Shown here: in pieces, positions 25,051-33,264 of the stretch
How positions within the stretch are numbered: position 1 is the first letter of the stretch
Layout of the letters: every line of letters begins with the position of its first letter
Assembly (NCBI RefSeq): GCF_022701195.1
Contig: NZ_CP078089.1
Coordinates: forward strand, 806,001-870,000
From: Allobaculum mucilyticum
GTDB taxonomy: Bacteria > Bacillota_I > Bacilli_A > Erysipelotrichales > Erysipelotrichaceae
DNA: 64,000 nucleotides
Reading direction: 5' to 3'
Program-made: the position numbers and the translations under genes
Notes under the pieces: model-generated
Seen by the model: only the letters and a program-made list of their open reading frames with translations
Told to the model about the DNA's origin: nothing
The model's database searches: none

Positions 25051-25845
25051 TCAGGAGCGGTTCTTTCTGGAGTGATGGTCGTGACGCACTGCATCCAGGC
25101 TGCATGGGTTTGCGAAGCCAGTCTGACGGAATCCGGAAACAGCTACGCTCACTGCATCGTAATTGACCTGCGTTCCCACGGCATCGGGGGTATAGGACGC
25201 TGCCATGCTGCGGTCCATGCCCAGACTTTCGGCAGTTGTCTCAGCATCGATGTTTGCGCCAAGGAAAACGAACTCCCAGTCATAGACTTTCCGTTCGTAT
25301 TCGATCAGCGAACGGATTCTCTGGTGGTTAAACAGCTGACTGCTGTTTTCATATCCGTCTGTGATGATCACAAACATCACCTGATCGGCCTGTTCGTTTC
25401 GAGGGGCGCTTCTCTGTTCGAACACTTTGCGCTCGATCGCCATGCCGATGGCATCATACAGCGATGTCATTCCGCCGATGGTGAAGGTTTCCCGGTTCAG
25501 CTTTTTCACTTCACGGATCGGCTTTCTGTTGTAGAGGAACTCAGCCTTGTGATCAAAGAGAACGGTCGTTACACGGCACTGACCTTCAAGATTCTTCTGC
25601 TTTGCAAGCATGGAGTTGAATCCGCCGATCGTATCATCCTGCAGCGGAAGCATGGATCCGGACCGGTCAAGGACGAAAACCAGATCTGTGATCTGATTAT
25701 TCTGATGGCTTCTGCGGGCATCTGCAGACTCCTCTTTGCCCGCTTTGCCTGTCTTTCTGGAGCTGCCGCCGGCCTGTTTGCGGGCGATGCGCTCTTCGTT
25801 CTGTTCGTCTTCTCTTCTGTAGTGTTTCCAGTCTGAATATTTCAT
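25051..25845 (-). CDS. VWA-domain protein
   Basis: This 264-residue protein is mostly one von Willebrand factor A domain. The MIDAS metal site is visible: LVFVLDRSGSMLPL (Asp-x-Ser-x-Ser), a Thr in TIGGMTSLYDAI, and Asp in VMFVIITDGYENSS. No signal peptide is present, so it acts in the cytoplasm, probably in protein assembly or signalling, like the YegL-type VWA proteins linked to stress functions. The first 50 residues are charged. The ATG at 25845 has an AGGAGG site; the longer frame from 25923 has none. The gene follows the macro-domain gene by 141 bases on the same strand with no terminator between them, so they probably form an operon. Confidence 0.88.
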   Translation of the reverse strand: MKYSDWKHYRREDEQNEERIARKQAGGSSRKTGKAGKEESADARRSHQNNQITDLVFVLDRSGSMLPLQDDTIGGFNSMLAKQKNLEGQCRVTTVLFDHKAEFLYNRKPIREVKKLNRETFTIGGMTSLYDAIGMAIERKVFEQRSAPRNEQADQVMFVIITDGYENSSQLFNHQRIRSLIEYERKVYDWEFVFLGANIDAETTAESLGMDRSMAASYTPDAVGTQVNYDAVSVAVSGFRQTGFANPCSLDAVRHDHHSRKNRS

Positions 25846-25986
25846 ATGCTGACCTCCTGTACTGTGTTCTGTACTTGATGGCCCTATCGTATGAAAAAAG
25901 AAGGCTGCAAAGGTCGCCTGCAAAGCGACATCGATACAGCCTTCAGAATTTCTTTTTTCGAATATATTTTTATGTTTTCATCAGCC

Positions 25987-27141
25987 TCAGCAGCCGAGTG
26001 TCGGCTGGTTGTAGGCAAACAGTGTTTCATTGATTTCAAAAATATTGTACCGGCGGCTTTCCAGGAAGAATTCGACGATGACATCGAATGTGGACGACGG
26101 AGAAAGAGCATAGCCGGCTTTTGAGAGCAGGTCCTGTGTTTCCTGTTTGGTCAGTTCAAGCGAAATGGCAAGCGCCAGAATCGTTGTCTTCTTTGGCGTA
26201 TAGCCGTTCTTACCGGAGCGGATTTTCGAAAAGAGGCGGCGGTCGATGTTGGCTTTTCGATATACCTCTGCATCGCTTTTTCCCTTCTGGTCGATCAGTT
26301 CAAGCAGTGCCTGAGAGAACGGCTTATCAAGATGACTGAGCTTTTCGCTCAAAGACGCTCCGGTTTTCCAGACCGATACAGTCGGAGCCTCTTCCCGCCC
26401 ATAACTGGAACCTTCGAATGCGTCATCACTATCCTCGACCCAGGTCGCCTCATCTGCATAGTCAGGATTCTGTGATGATCCATATCCGAATCCGGATTTG
26501 GGATAAGCAGCCTGAGGTTCCGGTGCTGCAGAAGGCTGGAAATGCGGCACTTCATGAAATGCGAAACTGGATTCCTGTCCCAGGCGTCCGGGCGCTTCAG
26601 GTGCCGGCAGCTTATGCTCGCTTAAATAGCAATCAACTTCACGGATCAGCCCTCTGGAGATCGCAAAGGAATCCCGGTCATAAATCACCAGATAAACATC
26701 CATGTCCTCATGCGTATTCAGAAAAGCCAGAATGGCCTGACGTGCAACCTGCAGCGCTTCTTCTTTGGGATAGCCGTAAATGCCGCTGGAAATCAGAGGG
26801 AACGCAATGCTTGTAAAGCCGTATTCTGCAGCAAGATTCAAAGCACTTGTATAGGCACTGGCAAGAAGGCGCCGGCTTTCTGCAGGTGAATGCTGAAAGT
26901 AAACGGGGCCGACTGCATGAATGATTGCACGGACAGGCAGACGGAATCCGCCAGTAATGGCTGCAGATCCGGTAGCGACCGGTGCAGTATAGCGGCAGGC
27001 CAGATTCAGTTCGGCATATCCGGCTGCATTAAAAATGGCGCCGCATACGCCTCCGCCAGGGCGAAGTCCCGGATTGGCGGCATTGACAATCGCATCGACG
27101 TTCATGCGGGTAATGTCATTGCAAACGATTGTTAAAGGCAT
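25987..27141 (-). CDS. Macro-domain ADP-ribose hydrolase with a C-terminal HTH-like domain
   Basis: Macro domains bind ADP-ribose, and the MacroD-like class hydrolyses O-acetyl-ADP-ribose or ADP-ribosylated proteins. Residues 1-180 carry the macro-domain motifs: NDITRMNVDAIVNAANPGLR with the Asn residues that contact ribose, GGGVCGAIF, and the phosphate loop FPLISSGIYGYPKE. After a variable, acidic, Tyr/Gly/Ser-rich linker (about 185-255) comes a helical domain of about 125 residues (FSQALLELIDQKGKSDAEVY to the C-terminus) that I have seen attached to macro domains in other Firmicutes. It includes an XRE-like HTH pattern (ALAISLELTKQETQDLLSKA). An AAGGAAGTGAG site precedes the ATG. It is first in an operon with a VWA protein. 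Confidence 0.88.
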   Translation of the reverse strand: MPLTIVCNDITRMNVDAIVNAANPGLRPGGGVCGAIFNAAGYAELNLACRYTAPVATGSAAITGGFRLPVRAIIHAVGPVYFQHSPAESRRLLASAYTSALNLAAEYGFTSIAFPLISSGIYGYPKEEALQVARQAILAFLNTHEDMDVYLVIYDRDSFAISRGLIREVDCYLSEHKLPAPEAPGRLGQESSFAFHEVPHFQPSAAPEPQAAYPKSGFGYGSSQNPDYADEATWVEDSDDAFEGSSYGREEAPTVSVWKTGASLSEKLSHLDKPFSQALLELIDQKGKSDAEVYRKANIDRRLFSKIRSGKNGYTPKKTTILALAISLELTKQETQDLLSKAGYALSPSSTFDVIVEFFLESRRYNIFEINETLFAYNQPTLGC

Positions 27142-27347
27142 GGACTCACTTCCTTTTCTTTTTCTTATCTTCTGTTTCTTCTATATATTTCTTATATATT
27201 TCTGAATCTGTTTTTCTGGCAGTTTTATTGGGTATTTTCTGTGTTCTGAGATTTCCCCGGCACGGAATTCCAGCTGTATAACCAGATGTGCTGTGCGCGA
27301 ATGCATCCGCACTCTCTTTGCTTATGGAGCCGACATTCCGCCAGAAA

Positions 27348-27376
27348 TTGACCGGCGCGATAGGGTGCTATAGTAT
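27348..27376 (+). promoter_or_regulatory. Promoter of the FemAB gene
   Basis: TTGACC (27348-27353), a 17-base spacer, and TAGTAT (27371-27376). The start site should be near 27383. Confidence 0.75.
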
Positions 27377-27398
27377 AAACGCCTGAAATTCAGGCGTT
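27377..27398 (+). promoter_or_regulatory. Hairpin at the 5' end of the FemAB mRNA
   Basis: AACGCCTGAA pairs with TTCAGGCGTT in a near-perfect palindrome that begins at the predicted transcription start. A hairpin at the extreme 5' end is known to protect mRNA from 5'-dependent decay. The ribosome binding site AGAGAGG is about 20 bases downstream. Confidence 0.5.
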
Positions 27399-27424
27399 CT
27401 GCCAGGAAAGAGAGGTCTTTTTTT

Positions 27425-28768
27425 ATGAACATTCGTACGCTGTCCCTGCCCGAATATGCAGCGTTTCTCGATCAGTCAAGGATGAGCTGCAACTTCATGC
27501 AGAGCTGGCAGTTTGTCGCTTCTCATGAAGGCAGAGAAAAAAACAGAATCTATGCCGGTGAAGAAGACGGGCGTATTCTGTATGCCATCCCGGTATTCCT
27601 TCGCCCTGCCATGAAACTGTTCTCCTACGCTGACAGCCCAAGAGAATGGGTTGCCGCTTCGCCGGAGCTTCTGCAGGATGAGGAAAAGCTCTCCTCATTT
27701 ACGGACGGAGTGAAAAAAGAGCTGAAAAACGAAGGCGCGCTGGTCTGGCTGCTTGAAAGCAATGTCGAATACCAGCCGCACGATAAAAACGGCGCAGCGC
27801 TCGACAGTCCGTTTTTTAACGAACCATACAGAGATCTGGTTGCCAGTCTCGGTTTTGAAAAATGCCGTCTGTGGACAGGCTATGACTCTTCCAGACAATC
27901 CAGATGGGTTTCCTGGATCGACCTGCAAAAAAATCTGCCGGAGATTTCCAAAGGCTTCCCGATTTCCCTCGATGCGCCTTTTGAGCTGTATTCCTGGGAC
28001 GAACTGCTGAAGGAAATGGCCGGCAACACACGCCGTTCCTTTCAGAAAGCCGATCTGCCCTATCTTGAATATTCTCTTGTCCGCGGTGACCAGCACCCCG
28101 ATTTGTCTGAATTTGATGCCCTGCTTGAGATGAGCGCTGAAAAGCATTCCTTCTCTTCAGGCTCAAGCACAAGCCGGCAGGAACTGCTCGACAGTTTCCA
28201 GGAACATGGCTATCTGTGTACATCGTATCTGAATCTCGATACCTACGACACGTTCCTCATAGAAAAAGAGGCTGAATTCACCGCAAAAGAAGCAGCAGCT
28301 CTTGAGGTCTGTGAAAAAATGCCGAACTCGAAAAAGAAGCGCAATCAGCTTCTCGAGATTCAGGAGCAGAAAACGCATAACGAAAAAGAAATGAAGGCTC
28401 TTGAAGAGCTTCGCCAGAAGGAAAAGACAAACCGCATCCCCTTAGCATCTGGCATCTTCTTTGAGACGCCATCGGAAATGGTCTACCTGTACGGCGGCAG
28501 CCGTCCGGACCTTGCCCGATACATGGGGCCGTATGTCAATCAGAAAGCCATGATCCACCTGGCCCTTGAACACGGTCTTCGCCGCTACAACTTCTGGGGA
28601 ATCAGCGGTCTGTTTGAACCGGAAGATGAAGGATATGGCGTGTTCTACTTCAAGAAGAACCTCGGCGCTACAGTCGGCGAATACTGCGGCGAATTTGCGA
28701 TGGTTCTCAATCCCCTGCTTGGAAAAACCTATCTTCGAAAAATCCGCGGCTCTCAGCTTGAAGACTGA
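27425..28768 (+). CDS. FemABX-family peptidoglycan bridge aminoacyltransferase
   Basis: FemABX enzymes use aminoacyl-tRNAs to add amino acids to the peptidoglycan stem peptide, building interpeptide bridges on lipid II. The 447-residue protein has the two GNAT-like subdomains: CNFMQSWQFVASHEGREKNR with AIPVFLRPAMKLFSYADSP in the first, and YLYGGSRPDLARYMGPYVNQ with RYNFWGISGLFEPEDEGYGV in the second. A helical coiled-coil arm (about 275-345, rich in Glu/Lys) contacts tRNA in known family members. An AGAGAGG site precedes the start. Which amino acid is added cannot be read from sequence. It forms its own unit with promoter and terminator. Confidence 0.93.
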   Translation: MNIRTLSLPEYAAFLDQSRMSCNFMQSWQFVASHEGREKNRIYAGEEDGRILYAIPVFLRPAMKLFSYADSPREWVAASPELLQDEEKLSSFTDGVKKELKNEGALVWLLESNVEYQPHDKNGAALDSPFFNEPYRDLVASLGFEKCRLWTGYDSSRQSRWVSWIDLQKNLPEISKGFPISLDAPFELYSWDELLKEMAGNTRRSFQKADLPYLEYSLVRGDQHPDLSEFDALLEMSAEKHSFSSGSSTSRQELLDSFQEHGYLCTSYLNLDTYDTFLIEKEAEFTAKEAAALEVCEKMPNSKKKRNQLLEIQEQKTHNEKEMKALEELRQKEKTNRIPLASGIFFETPSEMVYLYGGSRPDLARYMGPYVNQKAMIHLALEHGLRRYNFWGISGLFEPEDEGYGVFYFKKNLGATVGEYCGEFAMVLNPLLGKTYLRKIRGSQLED

Positions 28769-28798
28769 GCCAGCGCTGTTTTATCCGTAACAGACTGT

Positions 28799-28834
28799 CT
28801 GCTTTGCGCACTGTGCAAAGCAGATCTTTTTTAT
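28799..28834 (+). terminator. Terminator after the FemAB gene
   Basis: CTGCTTTGC-GCACTGT-GCAAAGCAG followed by ATCTTTTTT. Confidence 0.88.
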
Positions 28835-28951
28835 GCGGCAAGAAATATTCTCATCCATTTCTTCTCTTTTTCGGATCATTTCTGAACAGTTTTTATTCAG
28901 AAATCAATACAAATACCCACGGGGTGTGTCCAAAAATATTTACAGGACAGA

Positions 28952-28978
28952 TTGAACTATCCGCCCTGTTTTTATAAG
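28952..28978 (+). promoter_or_regulatory. Promoter abutting a start codon
   Basis: TTGAAC (28952-28957), a 15-base spacer, and TATAAG (28973-28978). The ATG at 28987 is only eight bases beyond the -10, with no ribosome binding site, so the mRNA is probably leaderless. Confidence 0.6.
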
Positions 28979-28986
28979 ATCAATTT

Positions 28987-30312
28987 ATGCCTTCAGATAA
29001 CAAGAAAAAGACGGCGGCCGGTTCTTCATCTTCCCCGTCTGTTAAAAATAGAAAAAAGCGACGACGCAGAAAGCGGATCTCGTACGTCAGGCTGACTGCC
29101 GTACTTGGCGGGCTGCTCGTCGTGCTCATCTGCATCTGCATGGGAGCCTATTCTTCCCTGCGATTCCTGTTTGGATCCCGTTCCGCTACAAATTCATCCG
29201 AAAGTACAGCGCTGCTTGATTCTCGTTCCTCGAGCACAAAAGATTCCCGGACTTCTTCAAAAAAGAATAAATCTGAATCTTCAAACGGAACTGTAAAGCA
29301 CGCGCATGTCAGTGAAACAGAAGCTGTTGCAGCACTGCAGTCCATGCGTTCTGCAATCGATGCGGTTGTCGTTCCCGGAGAACTTGATGATCTAGGCGAT
29401 CAGATCCGTCAGTATCTTGTCGATCACCAGATCAATCAGGACGATATTTCCTGGGCTGTCCAGGATCTGACAACAAACGCCATCGTCGAATCGGACAATG
29501 CGACAGAATACTTCACTGCCGCTTCGACCTATAAGCTTCCGCTGTGCATGTACTATTACGAACAGATTGCCGAGGGAAAGATCAATCCGTCTGACTCCCT
29601 GCTCTATTCGGAAAAGATGCGTGAAGCAGAAGACAAGGAAAACCTGAACCAGCCGATTCACCGCAAATTCAAAGTCGGCGACATGATCCAGATCGACGAG
29701 CTTCTCGAAGCCGCACTGCTCTACTCCGACAACATCGCCGGACACATGTTATATGAGAACCTTGGCGGCTATGAAGAATTCAAAAAAATCGTTGCCCGCT
29801 ACTCCCCGCTTGAACAGGGCGAAGAGTTCTACAAGGACAATGTGATGAGCAGCGACTACATGATGCGTCTGCTCAATATCGTCTACAACACGCCGGGAAC
29901 CTTCAATGACCTCAAGTACTGGCTGCAGCAGGCAACGCTTGAAACGTACCTCAACCGCACGCTTCACGGTCACTACATTCAGAAAATCGGAAATATCGAT
30001 GAAGTCCGAAATGCCGGCGGCATTTCCAACGGCACTCCTCCCTTCTCGCTGAGCATCTACTCCAGAATCGGCAAACAGGAAGGACAGTATGTCATCGATG
30101 ATCTTGGCGTTCTGGTCAACGACTATTTCGTCAATAAATACAACTCTGGTTTCTATCCGGCAGAATCTCAGGAGCGCACGCAGATGCTCAACGCGCAGAT
30201 GTCCTATCCGACCGATGTCATCTACTACAGACCCGGCCCGAACGGTCAGACGCTGCCAGATCTCACTTCCGAAGAACAGTCGATGTACGAAGAAGCCCTT
30301 CTGTCCGACTGA
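28987..30312 (+). CDS. Class A beta-lactamase-like serine hydrolase, membrane-anchored
   Basis: The 441-residue protein has a highly basic N-terminus, one membrane span (VRLTAVLGGLLVVLICICMG, about 34-53), a Ser/Lys-rich linker, and an extracellular penicilloyl-serine-transferase domain. Active-site motifs are Ser180-x-x-Lys183 (STYK), Ser247-Asp-Asn249 (YSDN), and a KIG segment near residue 335 in place of KTG. This layout fits class A beta-lactamase-like proteins of Firmicutes that may be D,D-peptidases or unknown wall hydrolases. Real beta-lactamase activity is not implied, because the omega-loop Glu is not obvious to me. The ATG lies eight bases after a -10 box. A strong terminator follows. 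Confidence 0.85.
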   Translation: MPSDNKKKTAAGSSSSPSVKNRKKRRRRKRISYVRLTAVLGGLLVVLICICMGAYSSLRFLFGSRSATNSSESTALLDSRSSSTKDSRTSSKKNKSESSNGTVKHAHVSETEAVAALQSMRSAIDAVVVPGELDDLGDQIRQYLVDHQINQDDISWAVQDLTTNAIVESDNATEYFTAASTYKLPLCMYYYEQIAEGKINPSDSLLYSEKMREAEDKENLNQPIHRKFKVGDMIQIDELLEAALLYSDNIAGHMLYENLGGYEEFKKIVARYSPLEQGEEFYKDNVMSSDYMMRLLNIVYNTPGTFNDLKYWLQQATLETYLNRTLHGHYIQKIGNIDEVRNAGGISNGTPPFSLSIYSRIGKQEGQYVIDDLGVLVNDYFVNKYNSGFYPAESQERTQMLNAQMSYPTDVIYYRPGPNGQTLPDLTSEEQSMYEEALLSD

Positions 30313-30378
30313 TTCAAAACAGATTCTGCTTTTCATTCCTGCATAAAGCAGAACAGACACTTCCATCATCCATTCAGG

Positions 30379-30426
30379 CTGCTGAACAGCCGGACTTGCT
30401 CTGGTACTATTCAGCAGCTTTTTTCT
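30379..30426 (+). terminator. Terminator after the beta-lactamase-like gene
   Basis: GCTGCTGAA pairs with TTCAGCAGC, followed by TTTTTT, about 70 bases after the stop. Confidence 0.85.
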
Positions 30427-30538
30427 GTGCAGAACTATGCAAATCCTGAAGACACCGTTCTTTCCTGCGCCTTCCTTTCGGAAGCCGTCATGGGATGGTT
30501 TGAAAGTAAACCGTTCGAAACCTCACAGTCCTTTTCAT

Positions 30539-30567
30539 TTGTCCATTTGCAAAAAGCCTTCTATTCT
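30539..30567 (+). promoter_or_regulatory. Promoter of the TPR gene, near-leaderless
   Basis: TTGTCC (30539-30544), a 17-base spacer, and TATTCT (30562-30567). Seven bases separate the -10 from the ATG at 30575. There is no ribosome binding site, which argues for a leaderless message and decides the start. Confidence 0.6.
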
Positions 30568-30574
30568 GTATGTG

Positions 30575-32281
30575 ATGAACAAAAAAGAGACTTTTTCAAC
30601 ACAAAACGACGAACTTTCTCTGATGCAAGCCGAATGGATTCCCCATCCCCCGATCCTGTTAGATGGCGTAAAGACCGGTGCACCGATTGTTCCTTCTTCG
30701 TTCCCGACAAGACACAGACGGAACGGACGGATGATCAGCCATGTTTCTTCTCTGATGAAGAAACTGCACTTTGCGCATGCCCTCCAGATCCTGGAGAGTA
30801 TCGACGAGACGGTCCGCTCTCCGTATGACTGGTACCAGATCGGTGTCTGCTTAAGCGGTCTGCAGCGTATGGAAGATGCACTCGATGCCTGGCATAAAGC
30901 TCTTGCCGACTCCCCTTCCCCTCTTTTTGATGCACGCATCCTGATCCGACTGTGCCGGGCGTGGACGCAGGCCGGAAGACTGAATGCAGCGGTTGAAGCC
31001 AACGATCATGCAGCGACCATTCTTAAAGCGCTGCAAGTTGGAAGCAAAAAACACCGACAGCTGTTTGCCTATGCTCTTCTGACCCAGGCATGGCTGCTCT
31101 ATGAGCAGGGCGACATTGCGGCAGCTTTGCATAATGCCATTGAAGTGTGCGATCTGCCCGAAGATGAATCGCTTGGCCATCTGCAGTCGGAAGCCTGGAC
31201 GCTTCGCGGCGATATTCTCTCTGTTCTTTCACAGAGCGATGATGCGCTTGAAGCGTACCGGATGGCTTTGCATCTGTGTGCCTATATCCCGAAAAACTGG
31301 CGGCCGCTGCGTGAGGCTCTGATTCTCAACAACGCCGCTGATGTTTTTGAGGGTGATGAAGAATACGACCAGGCCATGCGTGTCTATGACAGAGCTGTGG
31401 TTCTGCTCGATGCCATCGATGACTTTGAGATTGTTGACCTGGCTGGCTGCCGTCTTGAAATTCTGATTTCAAGAGCCAACTGTCTGGCACAGATCGATCA
31501 GTCCGAAGCAATGGAAGAAGATCTGCGTGCTGCAGCCATTGAAACGGAACATGTCGATCTGCCTGTCCGCCTGTACTGGCAGAGCCGTATTGAATACATC
31601 CGCGGACTGAGCGAGCTGTACCGTCAGGATCCCCGTCTCGATCCGTTTGCTCATCTGATCGAAGCCTATCTGCTCCAGAAAGACTTCCTTTCCCGTTCTC
31701 CAGTTTCTTCAAGAGAATACCTTGGCCGGATTGCCTACTATGCCGCCTACTGCTGCCGCCCCGGCGAAGATGCCCATGGCATTTCTGCCAAAGAGCTGTA
31801 TCAGCTGGCTTTGCGCGAATTCAAAGCTTCCGCATTCAAGGATCCGCACTTCTTTCTCTTTTCCAGCGCCTCAATTCACAATGAACTCGGCTCGATTGCC
31901 CTTTCTGAGGGGGATCGGGAAGAGGCCGTTCATGAATTTGAAGAATCCGCCATGGAATACCGCCGCTATCTGAAACAGTATCCCGATGACGAACCGGCTT
32001 TAGCCAATCTTCTTGTCAGTCTGATCAACGAAATCACCAGCCTCGACAGCGAGGATCTCGATGAAAAAGGCCGTGAAGCGCTCGATGAAATCTTCACTCT
32101 TCTTGAAGACCTGCAGAAATATGAAGGCTTCTCGCAGGAAATCGAAAGTGCGCTGAACATCCTGCTCGATGACGACCGTCTGTATGAGCGGTTTGCTTCC
32201 GAGCTTGAAGAGCACTATATAACGCTTGTCCGTGCGCGTACGCCCCAGCGCGGACAAGCTGAGCCTATACTGAAGGCATGA
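30575..32281 (+). CDS. TPR-repeat protein coupled to a NADAR-like protein
   Basis: The 568-residue product is almost wholly helical, with tetratricopeptide-like repeats. These include FAHALQILESIDETVRSPYD, YQIGVCLSGLQRMEDALDAW, AWTLRGDILSVLSQSDDALE, NNAADVFEGDEEYDQAMRVY and NELGSIALSEGDREEAVHEF. TPR arrays bind other proteins. There is no signal peptide or membrane span, so it is cytoplasmic. The start is taken at 30575 because a promoter ends seven bases upstream; a longer frame from 30437 would include that promoter. Its TGA overlaps the ATG of the next gene (ATGA), so the two are co-translated and the products probably act together. Confidence 0.82.
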   Translation: MNKKETFSTQNDELSLMQAEWIPHPPILLDGVKTGAPIVPSSFPTRHRRNGRMISHVSSLMKKLHFAHALQILESIDETVRSPYDWYQIGVCLSGLQRMEDALDAWHKALADSPSPLFDARILIRLCRAWTQAGRLNAAVEANDHAATILKALQVGSKKHRQLFAYALLTQAWLLYEQGDIAAALHNAIEVCDLPEDESLGHLQSEAWTLRGDILSVLSQSDDALEAYRMALHLCAYIPKNWRPLREALILNNAADVFEGDEEYDQAMRVYDRAVVLLDAIDDFEIVDLAGCRLEILISRANCLAQIDQSEAMEEDLRAAAIETEHVDLPVRLYWQSRIEYIRGLSELYRQDPRLDPFAHLIEAYLLQKDFLSRSPVSSREYLGRIAYYAAYCCRPGEDAHGISAKELYQLALREFKASAFKDPHFFLFSSASIHNELGSIALSEGDREEAVHEFEESAMEYRRYLKQYPDDEPALANLLVSLINEITSLDSEDLDEKGREALDEIFTLLEDLQKYEGFSQEIESALNILLDDDRLYERFASELEEHYITLVRARTPQRGQAEPILKA

Positions 32282-33174
32282 CAAACCGTCCTGTATATCT
32301 TCCTAAACTGACCAGACCGTTTTATAAGATTGAAAACTTCAGCTTTGACTGGAATCCCGGTCAGTCTATTGCGCAGAAACAGAAAAACTCACAGATTCTG
32401 CGCGGTCTCTATAAAGAAAAATATCCCCAGGGAAAGATCCTGGAAGCATCCACGAAATCCGACACCGAAGAAGGGAAAAGCCTGTCACCATTCAACCTGA
32501 CACTGAGACTTCCATCTTTACGCAAGGCTTTTCCTGTTGAAAATATCTTCCATGCCTCCAAAGCATTCCGCCATGGCGGACCATATGTCGATCTGCTTGG
32601 CGTCAGCCCGACTGCCGCTAAAAACGATCCACGACTTCTGGATTCTGGCGAAATCGTTCATTTCGTCATGGAAGGCAAAAAGTATCCGGCTGAACCGGAC
32701 TATCTGTTCTACAACTGGCTGTATCTGCGGGCTCTGCTTGAAAACCCGCAGCAGGCTGCTTCGGTCAAAAACGCTGATGCCTTCTGCGACATCGAGTACA
32801 ACCCTTCAAAAGGCAAAAACAACCAGGCCAGAGCCTGTGCGATCTTTCACTCCCTCTCTGAACTTGGACTGCTGGAGAAAGCCAAGGATTTTGAAGGATT
32901 CAAATCCATCATGATGGCGCTCGACAATACCGAAATCAAAGAACAGTCCGGACGTACTGAAGGCGCACAGAATCTCAATGAGCTGCGCTCTCCCAAAAAG
33001 CGGACGTCCTTCTCGGTCGGCGACTGGCTGTTTCATCCGTCCATCGGTACAGGTCAGGTCATGCGAAAATCGCCTGGCAGCTATCTGATCAAGTTCCGGG
33101 TCACTGGTCCGCGTCAGCTGACTGCAGACTATGTCGAACTCAACTGCAAGAAAGTCCCAGCTCCTCTTGGCTGA
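32278..33174 (+). CDS. NADAR-like (DarT1-associated type) protein with a Tudor/CarD-like C-terminus
   Basis: The 298-residue product starts RPVYLPKLTRPFYKIENFSF after three residues. It continues with LEASTKSDTEEGKSLSPFNL, HASKAFRHGGPYVDLLGVSP, DYLFYNWLYLRALLENPQQA and DAFCDIEYNPSKGKNNQARA. This series matches my memory of the NADAR family found with the DNA ADP-ribosyltransferase DarT1, where it removes ADP-ribose from guanine bases. I did not run a search. Residues about 245-295 (FSVGDWLFHPSIGTGQVMRK and DYVELNCKKV) resemble a small Tudor or CarD-like beta-barrel, as at the C-terminus of UvrD/PcrA helicases. It is fused in frame and translated with the TPR gene. No DarT is visible nearby. 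Confidence 0.55.
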   Translation: MTNRPVYLPKLTRPFYKIENFSFDWNPGQSIAQKQKNSQILRGLYKEKYPQGKILEASTKSDTEEGKSLSPFNLTLRLPSLRKAFPVENIFHASKAFRHGGPYVDLLGVSPTAAKNDPRLLDSGEIVHFVMEGKKYPAEPDYLFYNWLYLRALLENPQQAASVKNADAFCDIEYNPSKGKNNQARACAIFHSLSELGLLEKAKDFEGFKSIMMALDNTEIKEQSGRTEGAQNLNELRSPKKRTSFSVGDWLFHPSIGTGQVMRKSPGSYLIKFRVTGPRQLTADYVELNCKKVPAPLG

Positions 33175-33202
33175 TCTTTCTGCTTTCTTCTCTTTACATG
33201 CA

Positions 33203-33246
33203 AAAACCTTCCGGTTCAGGCATCTGCCGTTTCCGGAAGGTTTTTT
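33203..33246. terminator. Bidirectional terminator
   Basis: AAACCTTCCGG pairs with CCGGAAGGTTT, with T-runs on both strands, between the convergent NADAR-like and SPFH genes. Confidence 0.85.
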
Positions 33247-33264
33247 AATGCTTATAAACTGTGC

